Origin: DASXTB01 sp036505615
GTDB taxonomy: Bacteria > Acidobacteriota > UBA6911 > JACQSX01
Reading direction: 5' to 3'
Assembly (NCBI GenBank): GCA_036505615.1
Contig: DASXTB010000452.1
Span: forward strand, 1 to 52,122
Length of the DNA: 52,122 nt
The stretch's first letter is position 1, and each line of letters starts with the position of its first letter. Positions 22,103 through 31,328 of this stretch are shown in pieces. The notes under the pieces were generated by a model. It was given only the letters and a program-made list of their open reading frames with translations, did not search any database and was not told the DNA's origin. The translations under genes were made by a program, and so were the position numbers.

Positions 22103-23323
22103 TCATGTCTGTGCCGAAGCGTGGCTGGCATCTTTAGACTGCAACGCCGAAGACGCCGACGGCCGCTTGTTCTCCAACTTATCCACAACACCGGTAAGCG
22201 ATTGGTATTGGAAAACTGCCTCCAGGCTTCGGTGTTCCTTCAAAACTCCGTGAAGCCGATCTATGCCGTCCCTACAGGGAGTGCTGATCAAATCATCCCA
22301 CACGTTGGCCAAACCCGGATCGGACGGCCGGTAAGTTAAAAATGGAGCGATGTATGGGTCATCCGGTGATGTGTCATATCTCATAATCGTCGCCGACACC
22401 ACGCCATTGGAGAAGGCATCGTCATCAACGAATTCCTTTCCGTGGTATTTCAACATACTCGCCATGATCTTGGGTTGGCGCATATTCACCAGGGTCGTAG
22501 CCCAGGCCAGTCCGGCAAGCATGTTCTGCCGGGCCAGCTCGTGGGGAGGCTCGCGGTGACAGGCGATGACGGCTCTCCAGGGAGTACCAAGCCCTGGAAG
22601 CAGATTGGGCGGCAGGAAGTAGATAGCGCGGCCCGCCCCATGCCAGAAGTAACCGACTGACTGAGGTGACAATTCCGATAAATGCCGGTCGACGGCGAAA
22701 GCCATCTTCAACCCGTGGAAAAAGCGCGTCACCAAACCGAGTGACTCGATTGCGGCGCCGGCGTAACCTTCCCGAGATGAATTCCGGCAGTGGTCCAGAA
22801 ACTCTGTCAGTGCTTTGCGGATTTGGGCCGCAGGGCTTTCCGGAGTCAAGTGTTTCAGTCCGTGATCGGCAAAAGCAAGCCCGATACCGGCGTGAAGCAT
22901 GGTCAGACTTTTCGAAGGCAACCCGGTGACTTTCGGATCCGTCAGCAAGTTGCTAAGAGGTTCGCCTCGATCGTAAAAAGTGTCTCCATAATAGTGGCCC
23001 AGTCCTTCCACTGCCCAGAGAGCAGGGAATGAGCCCATGGCGTAGCACTTCTCAACAAGCTCTACCAAGGGAACATAAGTACCCCGAGGTGGCAGGATAG
23101 AAGTCACCCGAGCGACCAACTCCATGATATACGCGTTGTTTTGGGCGTTTTTCCTGGCGACGGCGCTGTCTCGACCGGGTATGAATACGGACAGAACCCA
23201 AACCAGTTGCGGCATTACGTGCTTGGCAAAAGCCAAGACGACCGGACTCATCGCCGGTTTTTCTTCTATGCCGGCGCGCACATTGGGGATTGGTGCTTCT
23301 GTATGTTGCGGGTCGTCTCGCAT
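22103..23323 (-). CDS. DUF1702-like protein, 406 aa, last gene of the FadL-GMC operon
   Basis: Same architecture as the convergent neighbour, but longer and with two sets of the pattern. An N-terminal set reads FPALWAVEGLGHYYGD, then LHAGIGLAFADHGL. A C-terminal set reads SREGYAGAAIESLG, YFWHGAGRAIYFLPPNLLPG, then NMLAGLAWATTLVNMRQP and DDAFSNGVVSATI. Glycine-rich helical hairpins of this type are typical of DUF1702. It starts 48 bp after the secreted 614-aa gene, so it is probably co-transcribed with the FadL-GMC operon. There is no signal peptide, so it is likely cytosolic. ATG 23251 is an alternative start; neither has a clear ribosome site. Confidence 0.6.
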   Translation of the reverse strand: MRDDPQHTEAPIPNVRAGIEEKPAMSPVVLAFAKHVMPQLVWVLSVFIPGRDSAVARKNAQNNAYIMELVARVTSILPPRGTYVPLVELVEKCYAMGSFPALWAVEGLGHYYGDTFYDRGEPLSNLLTDPKVTGLPSKSLTMLHAGIGLAFADHGLKHLTPESPAAQIRKALTEFLDHCRNSSREGYAGAAIESLGLVTRFFHGLKMAFAVDRHLSELSPQSVGYFWHGAGRAIYFLPPNLLPGLGTPWRAVIACHREPPHELARQNMLAGLAWATTLVNMRQPKIMASMLKYHGKEFVDDDAFSNGVVSATIMRYDTSPDDPYIAPFLTYRPSDPGLANVWDDLISTPCRDGIDRLHGVLKEHRSLEAVFQYQSLTGVVDKLENKRPSASSALQSKDASHASAQT

Positions 23324-23371
23324 GTTCTGAGGCCAAAGCGGGGGCCTATCTTGAAAACTCTAACAGCGCTT

Positions 23372-25216
23372 TTAAGGCAGCGTCTCAGCTTCCGTCAACG
23401 GCCTGGTGTTGGATTGAGAGGTAAATCCCCCATCTATGAGGATTGCAACGTAGGGGAGATCCGGACGGAGTGAGATCTGGACGATGGCAAGATGAGGCTT
23501 GCTGTCCTTGCTCCAGGTGCCGAAGCCCGTGAAACTTATCGTGTCATAGCCGCTGGTCGATTTTGGGTTCCTGGAATTGTGACAAACCGCGGAGGCCAGG
23601 GTTTGCATCTTGAACGTTCCACCCTTCTCTGTTGTGGCGGAGTTTGTATACTGAAACGCTGCATCCTTGCCTCCAAGACAGGGAATCGAATAACTGTACG
23701 AGAACGTGTCTCCTATAGAAGACTTGATATTACTGCCGGATCCGGTGTTGTTGCCGTTCGGAGCAGTCGGCAGATCCATGGCTTGGACGCGGTAGAACAA
23801 ATGCAGCTCCGAGCCTGTCAAAGTCAAAAAGCCGGTAGTAAAGTCCGGACTGGGAAACAGTATTCCCGCGATCTGGACTATCAAGGCGCCGTTGTAGCGA
23901 AATACCGTCTGGCCATTGGTATCTTTTTCGAAAACGGCAGGCCCCAGGAACTGCTGCGACGCGGCAGCAATTCCCGGGTTAATCCTCAGCAGCGCTTCAA
24001 AGATGCTCTGGTTGAAGAATGATGGATAGACAAGGCCACCGATCACGGAACGCGTCCTGAGATCGATCGAGCCCGCCGCTATAAGAAATGGATCGTCGGC
24101 AAGAAATACCCGCTCAAAGAAATAGAGTTGCTTGGGGTACTGCAAGAACTCGCTGAATCCCAACGATCCGAGCGAAATACCGGGAAAGGGAGCCTTTACC
24201 GGAGGTTCACCAATCAAACCTGCCGGAGCAAGTGCTCTAATGACAAAAGGCACGGATGTGCCGGAGGCTTCTCCAAATTGAATTTGAATGCGCCCTTGAA
24301 GATGCGACCGGGCATGCGCTGTCGCGGGCGTTCCAAGCTGCGGAACATTTAGCGCAAAATTGTCACCGAAGGTTGTGTTGCGCGAAAAAATCGAATATTC
24401 GCGAACCGTGTTGAACGGAATATCGGGACAGTTGGTTCCACACGAAGCGTCTGAAATCGGAAGCGTGCTGATGCGAATATGGGGGTGCAATGCGGTGCCC
24501 GGAGCATCTATGCTCGCACATTGTGCCAAGGGACCGCAAAGTGGGAGCGGAAAGCGCACCGGATCTCCCAGAATGTTGTTGCCCAGAGGAAGAAACGTGC
24601 TGGTGTAAAAAGAGAGGTCCAGCAATCCGTCAGCCCGCTGCTGGAAATTCACCTTGAGTATGCCCAAACCACCGGGGAATTTGAATACCGTTCCCCTTAA
24701 TCTCGGATTGGCACTTGCCAAGGCGTTGTAAAAATCGTTGAAGAAAATCACTCGATAGTCGAAGTTCTTCACCTCTCCTGTGACAAGATTCAAATCCCCG
24801 GAGGATACCTGACCCACCGCATCCAGCACGAAATTCTCCCGAATAGCGAACTGGTAAAGCTGCGGGGCCGTCAAAACACTACTATCTCCAACAAGATTGC
24901 TCGGGTGGCTTATCTCAAAATGGGAAATATCGTTTACCGGTGGAAAAAACTTGATCAGGATCAGCCCTGAGATGTGACTGTCGGTCACGGCAAATCCACC
25001 GAAGAGCACATTGCCACAGGTCCCGAGGGGGTTGTCTTCGTTCTTTGGACAGTTGACGACGCGGATCACATCGCCGAAATAGCTGGCCTCTTTATTTATG
25101 GCAAGAACTTCTACTCCGCCGGGAGGAAGCCTGAGCGGCTGCGGAAGCGGCTCCTGTGCCCAAACAACACAAGCAGACAACAAAAAAGTGAACAGCAGTA
25201 TCCAAAATCTATTCAT
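23372..25216 (-). CDS. Secreted protein of 614 aa with an internal duplication
   Basis: A signal peptide (ILLFTFLLSACVVWAQ) leads a beta-rich protein without a recognised family. Two stretches resemble each other: VGQVSSGDLNLVTGEVKN followed by IFFNDFYNALASANPRL (about 130-175) and AAGSIDLRTRSVIGGLVY followed by SFFNQSIFEALLRINPG (about 385-425), suggesting two related beta-domains. Cysteine pairs (CASCGTNC-like spacing near 255, and CLGG/CHNS near 520-560) suit an extracytoplasmic protein. It overlaps the SGNH-like gene by 4 bp. The role is unknown; the context suggests binding or handling of a hydrophobic compound. Confidence 0.65.
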   Translation of the reverse strand: MNRFWILLFTFLLSACVVWAQEPLPQPLRLPPGGVEVLAINKEASYFGDVIRVVNCPKNEDNPLGTCGNVLFGGFAVTDSHISGLILIKFFPPVNDISHFEISHPSNLVGDSSVLTAPQLYQFAIRENFVLDAVGQVSSGDLNLVTGEVKNFDYRVIFFNDFYNALASANPRLRGTVFKFPGGLGILKVNFQQRADGLLDLSFYTSTFLPLGNNILGDPVRFPLPLCGPLAQCASIDAPGTALHPHIRISTLPISDASCGTNCPDIPFNTVREYSIFSRNTTFGDNFALNVPQLGTPATAHARSHLQGRIQIQFGEASGTSVPFVIRALAPAGLIGEPPVKAPFPGISLGSLGFSEFLQYPKQLYFFERVFLADDPFLIAAGSIDLRTRSVIGGLVYPSFFNQSIFEALLRINPGIAAASQQFLGPAVFEKDTNGQTVFRYNGALIVQIAGILFPSPDFTTGFLTLTGSELHLFYRVQAMDLPTAPNGNNTGSGSNIKSSIGDTFSYSYSIPCLGGKDAAFQYTNSATTEKGGTFKMQTLASAVCHNSRNPKSTSGYDTISFTGFGTWSKDSKPHLAIVQISLRPDLPYVAILIDGGFTSQSNTRPLTEAETLP

Positions 25217-26490
25217 TGGCGTCGGTCCTTACTAGGCAGGAAGTCCTTCAAATTGGGAATAAATTGCTCCAGTTCTTGTTCAGTATACGGTCGGCGGACG
25301 CTGAATAAATTTCGCCCGGCCGGATCTATGGGAACAAGGGGATCAACGTTTACCAGAGCAAAGGACGCGCCAAAGGTTTTATTCAACAAGGTAAGCACCT
25401 CGTTGGCAATCAGCGCATGACCCACAAAGCCGGGGAAATATCCCTCAAGCGCGTAGAAACCGCCCAGATAATCTCCTGAAAGTCTCCTCGCGGCGACCGT
25501 TACGCCGTCGCTTTTCACCTTGCTCAAGAATGAATTCAAATCGTAGACCACTGCGCCGTTCGTTTGCGCTTGGGAGTTAATCTCGGCATTGAGGGCATTC
25601 ACTCGCGCCCTAATGTCGGCGGCAGTGGAGGCTTTGAGCACCGACCCGGACGACAGGGGCTTGACAGATCGGATAAGAAACTGATTCCCGATTTCGACCA
25701 AGCCTCGGATTGTCAGCAAGTCACCGGAGTTGAGTTTGTACAGTCCGGTGATAACTGACGCGGGAGCGCCGATCAGCGTGGTCGCGGCATCCATCGTAGA
25801 AAAGTATGCCGTCTGCGTGGGATCGGGAATTGTCAGCACAATAATATCTGCCTGGGTGTCCTTCATCGCCTTCAGAATGGCCGAATAGCTGGTTCTGAAT
25901 GTGGAAACATCGGGCACCAGCGTGGCGTCTCCTTTGACCGCTGCCTCCAAAGCCTCGGCGTAACCCAGCTCGATCATCACTATGGTTGGTCTCATCTGCT
26001 GGGCGTATTCAACCTGGCTCCAAAGGGGAGCGCCTGGAACAGCCAGGGCTGGAAATCCAAGAAGAAAATTAATTACAGTCTGTTGCGAATCATTCTGCTG
26101 AATCAGCGGCGGTGATGGTCGCCGCTGGAGGGCGTCGGCGACTTTCATTCCGGGGACCGAAAGATTGAACACAAACAGGTTCGGCCCGGATTCCCTGAGA
26201 GTGGTCTGCAGCGCCTTCGGGAAATTGGATGGCAACGGTGTAAAACCCTGCGGGTCTGCGATCCCGGGAGGCTGTATCAACGGCTGAGGAAAAATGGTCT
26301 TCATCTGCCGCGCCATCTGGGAAGGAAAGTTTTTGTCCTGATAGACATCTTTCAGAGAAAAATCAGCCATGCCGGCGGCCAAACCTTCTCCCAGCACTAC
26401 AAACGTGGTTACATCAAGTTTCCCCTGTTGAGCGGCGGCTTCCGCACCCACCAGGAAAAAAAACACTAATAATGACAAGATACGTTTCAT
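25213..26490 (-). CDS. SGNH/GDSL-hydrolase-like secreted protein lacking catalytic residues
   Basis: The start is taken at ATG 26490, where a signal peptide begins (MKRILSLLVFFFLVGAEAAA); this is 7 bp behind the cupin-like gene. The fold pattern matches the SGNH group related to Bacteroidota proteins (YVALGNSLTAGFADG ... DGVHPTPRGYALIANE). Here, however, block I reads FVVLGEGLAAGMADF (Ser to Gly), and block V reads YALEGYFPGFVGHALIAN (Asp to Glu, His to Phe). With Ser, Asp and His all changed, esterase activity is unlikely. It is probably a binding protein for an acylated or hydrophobic ligand (inference). Confidence 0.72.
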   Translation of the reverse strand: MKRILSLLVFFFLVGAEAAAQQGKLDVTTFVVLGEGLAAGMADFSLKDVYQDKNFPSQMARQMKTIFPQPLIQPPGIADPQGFTPLPSNFPKALQTTLRESGPNLFVFNLSVPGMKVADALQRRPSPPLIQQNDSQQTVINFLLGFPALAVPGAPLWSQVEYAQQMRPTIVMIELGYAEALEAAVKGDATLVPDVSTFRTSYSAILKAMKDTQADIIVLTIPDPTQTAYFSTMDAATTLIGAPASVITGLYKLNSGDLLTIRGLVEIGNQFLIRSVKPLSSGSVLKASTAADIRARVNALNAEINSQAQTNGAVVYDLNSFLSKVKSDGVTVAARRLSGDYLGGFYALEGYFPGFVGHALIANEVLTLLNKTFGASFALVNVDPLVPIDPAGRNLFSVRRPYTEQELEQFIPNLKDFLPSKDRRQ

Positions 26491-26497
26491 AACAGAA

Positions 26498-27406
26498 CTA
26501 CTGAGAAGTTGGGAATGGTCCATCGAATTGTTTTGGATTAGACACCCTAAACGCAAAATTCTTGGGGATAAAGGCATAAAAGTCACGACTCAAAGTGATC
26601 GGGCTGGCATTGGCAGGCGTCAATTGGACGCTTCCCTGCAGCACGTAGAAGTGCGTGTTGCCTGCAATCCTAAATAGCGGCGTGCGTCTCCCTGGGCGGA
26701 GGCGAAGGATCGCCGTTGTATTGCCAGCTGCGGGGTCCTGGTCTATGGCCTTCAAGTCCACGCCGTCTGCCCAACCCCCGCTTGGGTAAATCAGTCGCAT
26801 GCCTGTCCACGGAATGAAGAAGGGGAGCCTTATCAAGCCGGGGGTACTGAGAATAAATTCAAAACCAGTCATGCCTGGCGGAACTGCAGGTCCTCTGCTG
26901 GTTGTCGGCGCGATAAACGGCCAGGCTTTCGGAGCCCACATCAAAAACTTCACGGTCTCCAGCGCTATGTCGTTCTCTACATCGACGCCTTGCGGAAAAA
27001 TGATGTAGGTCGCCGATGTCCCCACGGTAGTCGGAGTGGGCCTGATGGATCCGGACTCCACAAAAATCTTTACTGGTACAACGAAGAGCCGGTGCTTCCC
27101 CACCGAGTTCTCTTCATCCACTCCGATTTGAAAAAGTTCGTCGGGTTGTTCGTAGAGCACCTGGCGCCGCAGCGGAAATTGGTCGGGTGGCGCTACAGGG
27201 ACCTTGCTTGTATCGAGAGTCTTGAAATTGGCTGTAGTCGCCGCATCGTTGGTCGTGCCCGGCGGGACGGTTTGAAAATCCATCTGGCCTTTTGTAGTAA
27301 TTAGGTAGATGACCACATCTCCGGGCCGGCCGCCAAATTCACCAAGAGCGACGGTCACCGCAAAGGCCAAAAAAAGCAGCACTAGAAGAAATTTCTTTCG
27401 AAACAT
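26498..27406 (-). CDS. Secreted protein with cupin-like C-terminus, 302 aa
   Basis: Signal peptide MFRKKFLLVLLFLAFAVTVALG, then a beta-rich protein. Residues about 225-295 read like a cupin: TTAILRLRPGRRTPLFRI, THFYVLQGSVQLTPAN, then DFYAFIPKNFAFRVSN, but the usual two-His/Glu metal ligands are largely missing. A binding rather than a catalytic role would fit. It lies 8 bp behind the Tat-exported subunit gene and 7 bp before the SGNH-like gene, in the FadL-GMC operon. The family call rests on pattern only. Confidence 0.6.
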   Translation of the reverse strand: MFRKKFLLVLLFLAFAVTVALGEFGGRPGDVVIYLITTKGQMDFQTVPPGTTNDAATTANFKTLDTSKVPVAPPDQFPLRRQVLYEQPDELFQIGVDEENSVGKHRLFVVPVKIFVESGSIRPTPTTVGTSATYIIFPQGVDVENDIALETVKFLMWAPKAWPFIAPTTSRGPAVPPGMTGFEFILSTPGLIRLPFFIPWTGMRLIYPSGGWADGVDLKAIDQDPAAGNTTAILRLRPGRRTPLFRIAGNTHFYVLQGSVQLTPANASPITLSRDFYAFIPKNFAFRVSNPKQFDGPFPTSQ

Positions 27407-27414
27407 AGTCTCTT

Positions 27415-28107
27415 TCAGAGAAAAGGATTACGCGTATCAATTCCGGGAATTTCCGGAGACTCGAAATATCTGGCTCGAAGCGCTTTCTCCTCGTCGGGGC
27501 CAACGGGACCCTTAAAACCCATGATGTCCCAGCCCGTTTTAACCGCAGACGGTCGAGGTACCTGGAACTCGGCGCCGGGCGTGGCTAAGTGATTGGGGAA
27601 ATTCGAGAAGAAAGTAGCCTTGGCGCTGAACAGACCGAGGAAAGCTGCCAGTTGAATCAGGTCCTGAACGCCGTCTTTCTCGAACTGACCGCTGAGAATA
27701 TCGCCGAAGTATTGCACTTGTAGTGCCTCAACCATCTCCAGAAAACGCGGTCCGTAATTGACAAGAGGCGGCGCCTCGTTCATAGCTATCAGAGCACCCA
27801 ACGTTCCCTGGAACGCCAGTTCGTCGCCCGTAAACAAATGCTGTTTGACAAACACACCCAAGCCAAACTGCGAGATGCCGGGCTCAAAGGTTTTCCATCC
27901 CGGATCTTGATCCACCGGGATGATTATGTTGCCGATGGCGGAATACACCGCGAAAGGATCCGGCGTCGCTGCGAAAAGTCTTTCGCCGAAGCGGTCCAGA
28001 ACGGCCGCCGCGCCGGTTCCGATGATCGTGGTCGTCAGAAAGGTGCGACGGGACAGACGCTTCTCAAGTTGCTCAACGGCCTGGCGCAGATTGCGCTTCT
28101 CAAACAT
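27415..28107 (-). CDS. Gluconate 2-dehydrogenase subunit 3-like, Tat-exported
   Basis: 230 aa. A twin-arginine signal SRRTFLTTTIIGTGAAAVL lies near residues 19-37. The remainder is a helical small subunit of the kind that accompanies GMC-type membrane or periplasmic dehydrogenases and carries them across the membrane with its Tat signal. This pairing is supported by an 8-bp overlap with the GMC oxidoreductase gene. The GMC protein itself has no signal peptide, consistent with hitch-hiker export (inference from known GMC/subunit-3 pairs). Confidence 0.8.
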   Translation of the reverse strand: MFEKRNLRQAVEQLEKRLSRRTFLTTTIIGTGAAAVLDRFGERLFAATPDPFAVYSAIGNIIIPVDQDPGWKTFEPGISQFGLGVFVKQHLFTGDELAFQGTLGALIAMNEAPPLVNYGPRFLEMVEALQVQYFGDILSGQFEKDGVQDLIQLAAFLGLFSAKATFFSNFPNHLATPGAEFQVPRPSAVKTGWDIMGFKGPVGPDEEKALRARYFESPEIPGIDTRNPFL

Positions 28108-29686
28108 TTGCTGGCTCCTCTTCTTCCTTCAGCTGCCGCCCCAGGATTTGCGTAATAACGAAATTGGAGCACTTGCTGGCCACGGCCATAACCATGGAAT
28201 TGGAGTTGCAGCTGATGTCCTTGGGAATTACGCTGGCGTCGCAGCACATCAAGTTTGCGATATCATGCGACATGCAATTGGAATCCACGACCGAAGTCTT
28301 TCTATCGGCTCCGGCGCGACAAGTTCCCTGATCGTGGAAAACGCCGGCGATCGGCAAGCGAAGTGCAAGATCATTTATCAGCAGCTGGTCGGCCACGTTG
28401 GGGCCGGGAAGCACCGCAATCGCACCCATCTCCTGGAAAATCCTTCCCACCTGACGGATTGACGCGGTGAGGTCCCGAAGCATCTTAGGATCCACGTCTC
28501 CGTTCGGGCCCAGAATTGGGTATCTGACAAATGGCGCCTCAACGCTTCCCATGACCTTGCCGGTGAATCCGGGTTTGAGGTGGAACACAAAGACGCCGAT
28601 GCGGAAGGGATAGAGGCGCATCAAATCCTTATAGGGTTTGCCGAACGTTCCCACGTTCGCGGCAAGCCAGGGAGTCACGGGGAAGGCCGTACTGGCGTGA
28701 ACTAGCGCGTCCATCGGTTTTCCCGCGTCATCCATGACGTAATGGTGGCAGTTCCACTGATAGCCGCGGTCGCTGTTCCACTGCACTCCCGGTATAAACG
28801 CGTCCATGGTAATCCCGGGGTGAGCCCGGAGGAACTTTCCCACGTTGTTGTTGATCAGATGCACACCGGAGTTTCTCAGCACCAGCGGCGTTCCGATGGC
28901 GCCTGCCGATACCACCACCAGCTTTCTCGCGTTGGCGGTTACCGTCTGCCCGTCTTTTATATAGGTAACGCCGGTCGCCTTGTTGTTGGAAATCTCCACA
29001 CGCACAACTGTCGCGTTGTCGACAAGCTGGGCGCCGTTGTCAAGCGCTTTTGGTATCTGGGTGATCGCGGTGCTCATCAAAGCATCGTACTTGCACGGCA
29101 TTCCTGCATCGACGCGGTGCCCGCAGAAGATGCATCGATGGCGATTGGATGCTGTCTCAAAAACAGGGATGCCCAGCGCCAGCGCTGTTTTCTCGTAAAG
29201 CACACTGGCGCGCTGCCACTGGTCGCGGTGGTCGCGATGCACAAACAGGATTCGCTCGGCCTTCTGGAAATGCGGCTCCAAGTCCTGCTTGGTCCAACCG
29301 ACAACTCCCGTCTCTTTTGCGAAGTCGACAAAGTCGACGGCCAGCGGGCGAAGCCAGGCGCCGACATTGACGAACGAGCCGCCGCCCACCACCCGAGCCT
29401 CGCGCAGCACGGCGAAACTGGCAGGATTCGAATCATCCGTGTATAGGGGATAAGCAAAGAAGGCGCCGCCGCGGTTGATGGCGTTGACGCCGTCGGGCCC
29501 ATACGTGCCCATGTTGATTTGCGTGGCGAATTTTCGGCGGTCCGGAGAGCCAAATCCCGGATTAGGTGCGCCTTTGACGTGGGGACCGGCATCCAAAATA
29601 AGCACCGATCCAAATGGGGCGATTTCTCCCGCCAGGAAGCCGCCGCCCGACCCCGCTCCACAGATAATTACATCGTAGTCAGCCAT
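28100..29686 (-). CDS. GMC-family FAD-dependent oxidoreductase
   Basis: 528 aa. The FAD-binding start is VIICGAGSGGGFLAGEI (6-22), then LREARVVGGGSFVNVGAWLRP, and a C-terminal block with FHDQGTCRAG, the HxxGTCR motif, and ASVIPKDISCNSNSMVMAVASK, where Asn replaces the second histidine position as in several GMC enzymes. A cysteine cluster CIFCGHRVDAGMPC near 187-200 matches the CxxCGxC region of the cholesterol-oxidase/alcohol-dehydrogenase-like branch. It probably oxidises an alcohol on a hydrophobic substrate, in the periplasm with its Tat partner. The substrate is unknown; a FadL-type porin gene lies 50 bp upstream. Confidence 0.88.
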   Translation of the reverse strand: MADYDVIICGAGSGGGFLAGEIAPFGSVLILDAGPHVKGAPNPGFGSPDRRKFATQINMGTYGPDGVNAINRGGAFFAYPLYTDDSNPASFAVLREARVVGGGSFVNVGAWLRPLAVDFVDFAKETGVVGWTKQDLEPHFQKAERILFVHRDHRDQWQRASVLYEKTALALGIPVFETASNRHRCIFCGHRVDAGMPCKYDALMSTAITQIPKALDNGAQLVDNATVVRVEISNNKATGVTYIKDGQTVTANARKLVVVSAGAIGTPLVLRNSGVHLINNNVGKFLRAHPGITMDAFIPGVQWNSDRGYQWNCHHYVMDDAGKPMDALVHASTAFPVTPWLAANVGTFGKPYKDLMRLYPFRIGVFVFHLKPGFTGKVMGSVEAPFVRYPILGPNGDVDPKMLRDLTASIRQVGRIFQEMGAIAVLPGPNVADQLLINDLALRLPIAGVFHDQGTCRAGADRKTSVVDSNCMSHDIANLMCCDASVIPKDISCNSNSMVMAVASKCSNFVITQILGRQLKEEEEPANV

Positions 29687-29736
29687 AATATTTTCGAATC
29701 TTTAATTCTGGTATCAGATCCTTCTATGCCCCGAGA

Positions 29737-31185
29737 TTACCGCGGGACTTCAACAGTGGTCCCACCCACATGGATCCGTAATCCGAATCCAATCAGGTGA
29801 ATGAAATTGCGGTATTCTCCATTAGTAAACAGGTTCGCATTCTCGGGCACATTCGTTGTGCGGTGAAGTCCCTTTGCGCCCTGATAGAACACTGAAAACT
29901 CCTTGTTTCCGAACTGCCGGGACGCCCCGACAGTAAACACGTGCTTGCTTTCATCCGGAAAAAAAGGTCCCACTGCCTTGTCGTCCAGCGACGTTTTGTC
30001 AAAGTACCAGCCGCCACGGACGATCGTCTTGGTGCTGAGATGCTTCTCAATCCCGGCACGCAAAAAGTAAGTGTTCTTGAAATTGAAAACAAAGCGCTGT
30101 TCCGCCGGTGTAGCGGTGCCGACCGTCTTTGTAAAGTTGAGTGGAATATCTTTGAAGCGTTTGTAATTCTGGAACAGAAAATCAAATGCAATGGTGCTGT
30201 TCCAGAACGACGAGTTGGCGACGCCCACAACGAAGGTACCGGGCGTGGTAAAAGACGCCTTGGCGTCCTGAGCGGGAAACAGATTGGGAATAGTATCGGC
30301 GCCAATGAAAGCCTTCAGGGGATAATCGCTGGTAAAGGCAAACGACGCTTTTCCTTCCACATGATAAGTCACCGGACTGCGCCACATAACGCCGAAGTTG
30401 GTCTTCGACTGGGTATGCTTGTACATGTATCCTGCCGTAACGCCCGGTGCGAAGGCGATGCCGGCAATGCGGGAACGCCCTTCCGGGAGCAAGCGCGCTA
30501 TTGATCGGGCAGCCAGAGCAGGATCCTGATTGGGGAATATCAGAGGAGCAATCTGCCGGCCGAAGACCAGCCCCTCCTCCAATGGATTCAGGATGCTCTG
30601 TTCCAGCATAATGTGCGTGTAGACAATTGCAGGGCCGACTGCAACACTGCTGTTGTCGCCCAAGCGGTACGCAATGGTGGGCTGAAACCAGACATTCTCC
30701 AATCGTCCTCGAGTCCCGGCGAATCGACCAACGAACTTCGTTGCTGTGGGATCGGAGTCTTTGAAGTTCGTCCAATTGTCTCCCAGCCCGAACGGCGAGT
30801 AGACGCCAAATCCCAGGGTCCACTTCGATGTCAGGTCCTTACTGATGAACAGATTGCTCAGGATCTGAAATTTGGGCGAGACATTTCCACTGTAGCCATC
30901 ATTGGGGACGATCGTTCCGCGAGGAACGATGGAAGGGAAAAAGTGGAAAAAGCCCTTCACCAGAAAACCATCCATCTCTACTCGCAGGCCCTTTTGAAAA
31001 GCGATTCCCGCTGGATTATAGAACAAAGCTGATCCGTCATCGGCAATGGCTACAAAAGCGCCTCCCATTCCCGCGCCCCTGGCGCCGAGCTCCAGTATGG
31101 TGAAACCGGAAGCCCGCATCGTTTCGGTGGAAACAACAAAGACGAAGAAGAGCAGCAACGAAAATATGGTTGATCGTTTCAGCAT
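29737..31185 (-). CDS. FadL/OmpP1/TodX-family outer-membrane transporter
   Basis: ATG 31185 is preferred over 31227 because it opens directly with a signal peptide (LKRSTIFSLLLFFVFVVST). The mature N-terminus SGFTILELGARGAGMGGAFVA followed by DDGSALFYNPAGIAF is the classical FadL hatch sequence with its NPAG motif. The rest alternates beta strands (WTLGFGVYSPFGLGDNW, FWNSTIAFDFLFQNYKRF) and ends in a strand. FadL proteins import long-chain fatty acids, aromatic hydrocarbons and similar hydrophobic molecules across the outer membrane. It leads the operon and has a good promoter upstream, so the downstream oxidoreductase presumably acts on what it imports (inference). Confidence 0.92.
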   Translation of the reverse strand: MLKRSTIFSLLLFFVFVVSTETMRASGFTILELGARGAGMGGAFVAIADDGSALFYNPAGIAFQKGLRVEMDGFLVKGFFHFFPSIVPRGTIVPNDGYSGNVSPKFQILSNLFISKDLTSKWTLGFGVYSPFGLGDNWTNFKDSDPTATKFVGRFAGTRGRLENVWFQPTIAYRLGDNSSVAVGPAIVYTHIMLEQSILNPLEEGLVFGRQIAPLIFPNQDPALAARSIARLLPEGRSRIAGIAFAPGVTAGYMYKHTQSKTNFGVMWRSPVTYHVEGKASFAFTSDYPLKAFIGADTIPNLFPAQDAKASFTTPGTFVVGVANSSFWNSTIAFDFLFQNYKRFKDIPLNFTKTVGTATPAEQRFVFNFKNTYFLRAGIEKHLSTKTIVRGGWYFDKTSLDDKAVGPFFPDESKHVFTVGASRQFGNKEFSVFYQGAKGLHRTTNVPENANLFTNGEYRNFIHLIGFGLRIHVGGTTVEVPR

Positions 31186-31299
31186 CGGCTCTCGCGTAAC
31201 TTGCTTTAAAAGAGTTTTAAGCAGCATCCACGCCCAAGCTCTTGGAGTCGGGTGACGTCAGAAAACTCGTTTCTTAAAAAAAGGATTGAGGCGCGGCAA

Positions 31300-31328
31300 A
31301 TCCTACCTCGCTGAATTTTGGCTGTCAA
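31300..31328 (-). promoter_or_regulatory. Sigma-70-type promoter of the FadL-GMC operon
   Basis: Read on the minus strand: TTGACA (31328-31323, perfect), a 17-bp spacer and TAGGAT (31305-31300, four of six). Transcription would start near 31293, about 108 nt before ATG 31185. Confidence 0.6.
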
